From assembly GCA_001790575.1 (NCBI GenBank), contig MGCV01000022.1:1-42252 (forward strand): DNA of 42,252 nucleotides, read 5' to 3'. The notes beneath the pieces are model-generated. The model was given only the letters and a program-made list of their open reading frames with translations, did no database searches and was not told the origin of the DNA. This document shows positions 40,085 through 42,252 of the stretch, one piece after another. How positions within the stretch are numbered: the first letter of the stretch is position 1; each line of letters opens with the position of its first letter. A program made the position numbers and the translations under genes. Origin of the DNA: Candidatus Saccharibacteria bacterium RIFCSPHIGHO2_12_FULL_47_17. GTDB taxonomy: Bacteria; Patescibacteriota; Saccharimonadia; Saccharimonadales; UBA10212.

Positions 40085-40471
40085 ATGGCACACGTCTTGG
40101 TTATAGAATCAGACCGCATTGTGGCAGACAACATTACTCAAATGTTGGAGCAGGCTGGTCATCGTACTTCTTGGCATTTGGATCCGCAGGGTGCTATTGA
40201 TGGTGCTGATTCTAAGGCCCCCGACGCCATAATTATCGATCTAATGTTAGCCGGACGCAGCGGTGTGGAGTTTTTGTACGAATTTCGCAGTTATCCGCAG
40301 TGGCAAAAATTGCCAGTCATAGTATTTTCTGATGTCACGCCCGAGGAATTTAATGGTGCCGGCACCGGCTTTAGCCAGCTAAACGTAGCGGCTTATCACC
40401 ATAAGCCGGTCACTAAACTCAGTGATTTATTAGACTCAGTTAAGACAGTTCTTCAGCCTGCGGCCGCATGA
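40085..40471 (+). CDS. Stand-alone response regulator receiver protein
   Basis: 128-residue receiver domain without output domain. Acidic pocket residues are E8 and D10 (VIESD), phospho-acceptor D52 (IIIDLMLAGRSG), Ser82 in place of Thr (VIVFSDV) and Lys107 (YHHKPV), so it looks able to accept phosphate. It begins one base after the stop of the degenerate kinase, so they are a pair. With the kinase lacking its His, phosphate would have to come from elsewhere. Its stop overlaps the ATG of the next leader ORF (ATGA, 40468-40471). Confidence 0.88.
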   Translation: MAHVLVIESDRIVADNITQMLEQAGHRTSWHLDPQGAIDGADSKAPDAIIIDLMLAGRSGVEFLYEFRSYPQWQKLPVIVFSDVTPEEFNGAGTGFSQLNVAAYHHKPVTKLSDLLDSVKTVLQPAAA

Positions 40472-40650
40472 CCCCGATTAAAAGTAGTATGTCAAAGACA
40501 TCTTCTGATTTGTTTAAAACAAATCAGACTTCTAACGGGGTCTATCCCGTTAGACCTCACCCGTGTATTTCCAGTCGATATCTGCACGTCGGACGATGCC
40601 TTTGTTATCCAACACTATACGAAGGTTGTAAATTGAAGGTTGAGGTCTAA
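40468..40650 (+). CDS. Leader peptide upstream of recO (60 aa)
   Basis: Begins at ATG 40468, overlapping the receiver-gene stop by four bases, and ends at TAA 40648-40650, five bases before the recO ATG. Its first 29 residues differ from the leader at 39152 at only three positions. The second half (from YPVRPHP) has a different interior, ending CKLKVEV. The position between two coupled genes fits termination-reinitiation. A peptide function is not implied. Confidence 0.5.
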   Translation: MTPIKSSMSKTSSDLFKTNQTSNGVYPVRPHPCISSRYLHVGRCLCYPTLYEGCKLKVEV

Positions 40651-40658
40651 TCGGGATG
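40468..40658 (+). promoter_or_regulatory. Start-codon-linked structured element, two modules, before recO
   Basis: Module 1: CCCCG (40472-40476) pairs with CGGGG (40536-40540), next to TTA/TAA and AAGT/ACTT, with the same two internal hairpins as at 39152. Module 2: TCCCGTTAGACCTCA (40545-40559) pairs with TGAGGTCTAATCGGGA (40641-40656), one bulge, ending in the recO ATG. Compared with 39152, the outer stem of module 1 changed on both sides (ACAA/TTGT versus CCCCG/CGGGG). Confidence 0.65.
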
Positions 40659-41360
40659 AACGCCAAGAGTTTCACGACCAAAGGCATAATCCTAACTCGT
40701 ACTAACTTCGGCGAAGCTGACCGGATTTTGACCTTTTTAACCAAAGATCACGGCAAGGTTAAAGCTATTGCCAAAGGCGTGCGTAAATCCAAAAGTAAAC
40801 TAGCCGGCGGAATTGAACTATTTTCAATCAGTGATTTGACATTAATAATCGGCAAAGGCGAGATTAACACCATCATTTCCTCGCGTTTGGTTAAACACTA
40901 CGCCAACTTAGCCAAAGACTTAGACCGCTCCAATATGGCATATGGTTTTATCCATAAAATTAATAAAGCAACCGAAGAAAAAACCGAACCGGAGTATTTT
41001 AATCTGTTAAAAGCCGCTTTTGAAGGCCTAGACAATACAAATATCGATCCGCAACTAAGCGAACCCTGGTTTAACCTACATCTGCTGAAGCTAACCGGCC
41101 ATGCGCCCAATCTTCGGACCACTTCCGATGGCCAGAAACTACAAGTCGGCCGGCACTACAATTTCGATCTTGATAGGATGATATTTACGCAAGGCGAGAA
41201 GGGCAAATACAGCCCTAACCATATTAAGTTTCTAAGGTTTTGTATAGGCACCAAAACACCGAGAGTAATAAATCGAATCCAAGGCACCGATAAATTAGCC
41301 GCGAATTGCCGACCCTTGGTCGAAGCCATGTTAAAAACGCATATTCGAACTTTGGCCTAA
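40656..41360 (+). CDS. recO: DNA repair protein RecO
   Basis: RecO helps RecA load on SSB-coated DNA in the RecFOR pathway. 234 residues, N-terminal OB fold (KGIILTRTNFGEADRILTFLTKDHGKVKAIAKGVRKSKSKLAG), then the helical domain (GFIHKINKATEEKTEPEYFNLLKAA). The usual zinc-finger cysteines are absent, as in several other RecO proteins. The start is fixed by the N-terminal match. The preceding CTAATCGGG-ATG belongs to the structured element. The 3' end overlaps the next convergent gene by four bases. Confidence 0.92.
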   Translation: MNAKSFTTKGIILTRTNFGEADRILTFLTKDHGKVKAIAKGVRKSKSKLAGGIELFSISDLTLIIGKGEINTIISSRLVKHYANLAKDLDRSNMAYGFIHKINKATEEKTEPEYFNLLKAAFEGLDNTNIDPQLSEPWFNLHLLKLTGHAPNLRTTSDGQKLQVGRHYNFDLDRMIFTQGEKGKYSPNHIKFLRFCIGTKTPRVINRIQGTDKLAANCRPLVEAMLKTHIRTLA

Positions 41361-41824
41361 GCCGCCAGCTCTTCTGGTTCTTGAGTGGCGACTAAGGCTA
41401 GTTGGCCAACCTTTAGGGCTTCGAGCCTATCCGATACGAACTCAGCCGGTAAAGGTAAGACTTTGTCAGCCTCATTTCTGTCGCCCCATTCCTCTAGGGC
41501 GTTTATCTCAGTATATACTTCCTCCGAAGAGTTGCTTTTGCGTGCATCATCGCGAGCCTGCGTAAAATAAGCTTGACGTTCCTCTGTCGTGCTTTTCATT
41601 GCTCCAGCTCGAGCCCAGAATAATGGTAAATGTTCGTTTTGGTAGCGTAAAAAAAGCGCCCGTGTGTATGCAGTACCAGCTTGATCCGGTTGGGTTGGCC
41701 ACAGCTCTTCGGCGACTTGAACACTTTCTGCCTTTGTCAGTTCAGCCGGATGTGAATCCCACATATTGTGATGCGGGCCTGGGCCTGAATCGTAAAAACC
41801 GTGAGTTATTTTTTGTGTTGGCAT
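41357..41824 (-). CDS. Hypothetical protein, 155 aa
   Basis: Not recognised. Soluble, rich in Glu and Ala, probably helical in the C-terminal two thirds (AYTRALFLRYQNEHLPLFWARAG; TEINALEEWGDR). The N terminus is His/Gly/Pro-rich (FYDSGPGPHHNMWDSHP). TATAAT (41838-41833) ends eight bases before the ATG with no ribosome-binding site, matching the leaderless pattern and supporting expression. It converges on recO. Confidence 0.65.
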   Translation of the reverse strand: MPTQKITHGFYDSGPGPHHNMWDSHPAELTKAESVQVAEELWPTQPDQAGTAYTRALFLRYQNEHLPLFWARAGAMKSTTEERQAYFTQARDDARKSNSSEEVYTEINALEEWGDRNEADKVLPLPAEFVSDRLEALKVGQLALVATQEPEELAA

Positions 41825-41885
41825 TTCATTAGATTATACCACTTATGCCTAATTTGAGCAAGCTAAGTGTTACACGATGTGTGGA

Positions 41886-41915
41886 TAGACCGGAAAGTGT
41901 ACTACAGGGTATAAT
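41886..41915 (+). promoter_or_regulatory. Promoter of the last gene and its structured leader
   Basis: TAGACC (41886-41891), 18-base spacer, TATAAT (41910-41915). The predicted start at about 41922 falls at the beginning of the next element, so the element would be the complete 5' leader. Confidence 0.55.
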
Positions 41916-41925
41916 CTGTAGCTAA

Positions 41926-42038
41926 GACCTGTCCTGTTAGAGGCCACGAGAACTGTTCTAAATCGGCTATACTATTAGGTAAATACTTTCAATTATGCAA
42001 ATCACTATGACAAAAATAGGAAAGGCTCTAATGGGATG
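41926..42038 (+). promoter_or_regulatory. Start-codon-linked structured element before the last gene (diverged module 2)
   Basis: TCCTGTTAGAG (41932-41942) pairs with CTCTAATGGGA (42026-42036) throughout, two pairs being G-U. This keeps an RNA stem but would break a DNA palindrome. The ATG at 42036 follows GGG. A short frame from ATG 41995 (14 residues) ends in a TGA overlapping that start (ATGA). Interior sequence differs from the other copies. Confidence 0.55.
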
Positions 42039-42252
42039 ACAGTTACGCTAGACAATATTGCCCAAGTTGGAATTTTCATTTTTGCGGTTTCGGCCCTCTT
42101 CTTGATCTCCCGAAAAAATAAGTGGGGGTTTGTGCTGGGATTAATCTCACAGCCTTTTTGGTACTACACCAGTTATCATCACCAACAATGGGGCATATTT
42201 TTCCTAAACTTTGCCTATACGGGAGTTTGGACCTACGGCTTTTACCAATGGT
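42036..42252 (+). CDS. Small polytopic membrane protein, 3' end outside the window
   Basis: 72 residues are visible, starting MTVTLDNIAQVGIFIFAVSA. Three hydrophobic spans are seen, with a repeated aromatic pattern (GLISQPFWYYTSY, WTYGFYQW at the edge). It resembles small PnuC- or SemiSWEET-like membrane proteins, recognised by pattern only, so no substrate is proposed. Incomplete at the window edge. Expressed from its own promoter through the structured element that ends in its start codon. Confidence 0.6.
   Translation, partial: MTVTLDNIAQVGIFIFAVSALFLISRKNKWGFVLGLISQPFWYYTSYHHQQWGIFFLNFAYTGVWTYGFYQW

Noticed and set aside
39152-40650. Insertion sequence with transposase
   Set aside because: No transposase frame is present. 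The repeated parts are about 90-190 bases, so at most a miniature non-autonomous element.

Overview
The window reads as a chromosome segment of a Candidate Phyla Radiation (Patescibacteria) bacterium, possibly Saccharibacteria. The phylum is inferred from gene content and was not tested by phylogeny. Supporting signs are tight packing of short genes, a short EF-Ts, a prolyl-tRNA synthetase without room for an editing domain, an archaeal-type class I lysyl-tRNA synthetase, many small membrane proteins of unknown function, and almost no biosynthetic genes. TGA ends several genes (lysS, ftsE, xseB) and both release factors are encoded, so this is the standard code and not the recoded Gracilibacteria/SR1 code. 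No tRNA, rRNA, CRISPR array, transposase or prophage was seen. No gene-free stretch exceeds 300 bases.

Layout. (1) 1-2432, minus strand: rpmE - prfA - small P-loop kinase - prmC (cut by the window edge), a translation-termination operon. (2) 2476-4921: a small unknown gene diverges from rpsB-tsf-frr, which has a clear promoter and a structured leader. (3) 5097-12466: rseP, a CPBP protease, proS, greA, lysS, then an attenuator-like leader before an unknown gene coupled to a lysA-like decarboxylase. (4) 12572-18360: an ABC-2 exporter, a winged-helix regulator with msrA, a PEBP protein, a zincin, YggT, and small membrane or secreted proteins. (5) 18377-30282: a PD-(D/E)XK nuclease, serS, secA, an M16 peptidase, prfB, then ftsE-ftsX-CHAP hydrolase-ctpA, a cell-division and wall-remodelling block. 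(6) 30360-38352: pyrG, rpmA, a THUMP/Trm11-like RNA methyltransferase, an LPG-synthase-like membrane protein, xseA-xseB, a membrane methyltransferase and an M20 amidohydrolase. (7) 38441-42252: a secreted protein, a degenerate histidine kinase with a receiver protein, recO, an unknown gene, and the start of a small membrane protein.

The most striking signal is a family of structured elements fused to start codons, at prmC, frr, the kinase-like gene, recO and the last gene. Long inverted arms end exactly in ..CTAA(T)(C/T)GGG-ATG. In three cases the element also encodes a 35-60 residue leader peptide. Its TAA stop lies 4-5 bases before the real start codon, and the peptides resemble each other. 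Outer stems and inner hairpins differ in sequence between copies but keep their pairing. This points either to an RNA device controlling start-codon access through translation of a leader ORF, or to a domesticated palindromic repeat that supplies start codons.

Other patterns recur across the window. At least 15 genes have a -10 box ending only 6-9 bases before the start codon, suggesting widespread leaderless transcription. Degenerate heptamer-type repeats with a different word at each site fill intergenic spaces and in one place interrupt a gene in frame. A second palindromic repeat family occurs at 16914 and 28848. Near-identical spacer repeats sit between the ATPase and permease genes of two unrelated ABC systems.
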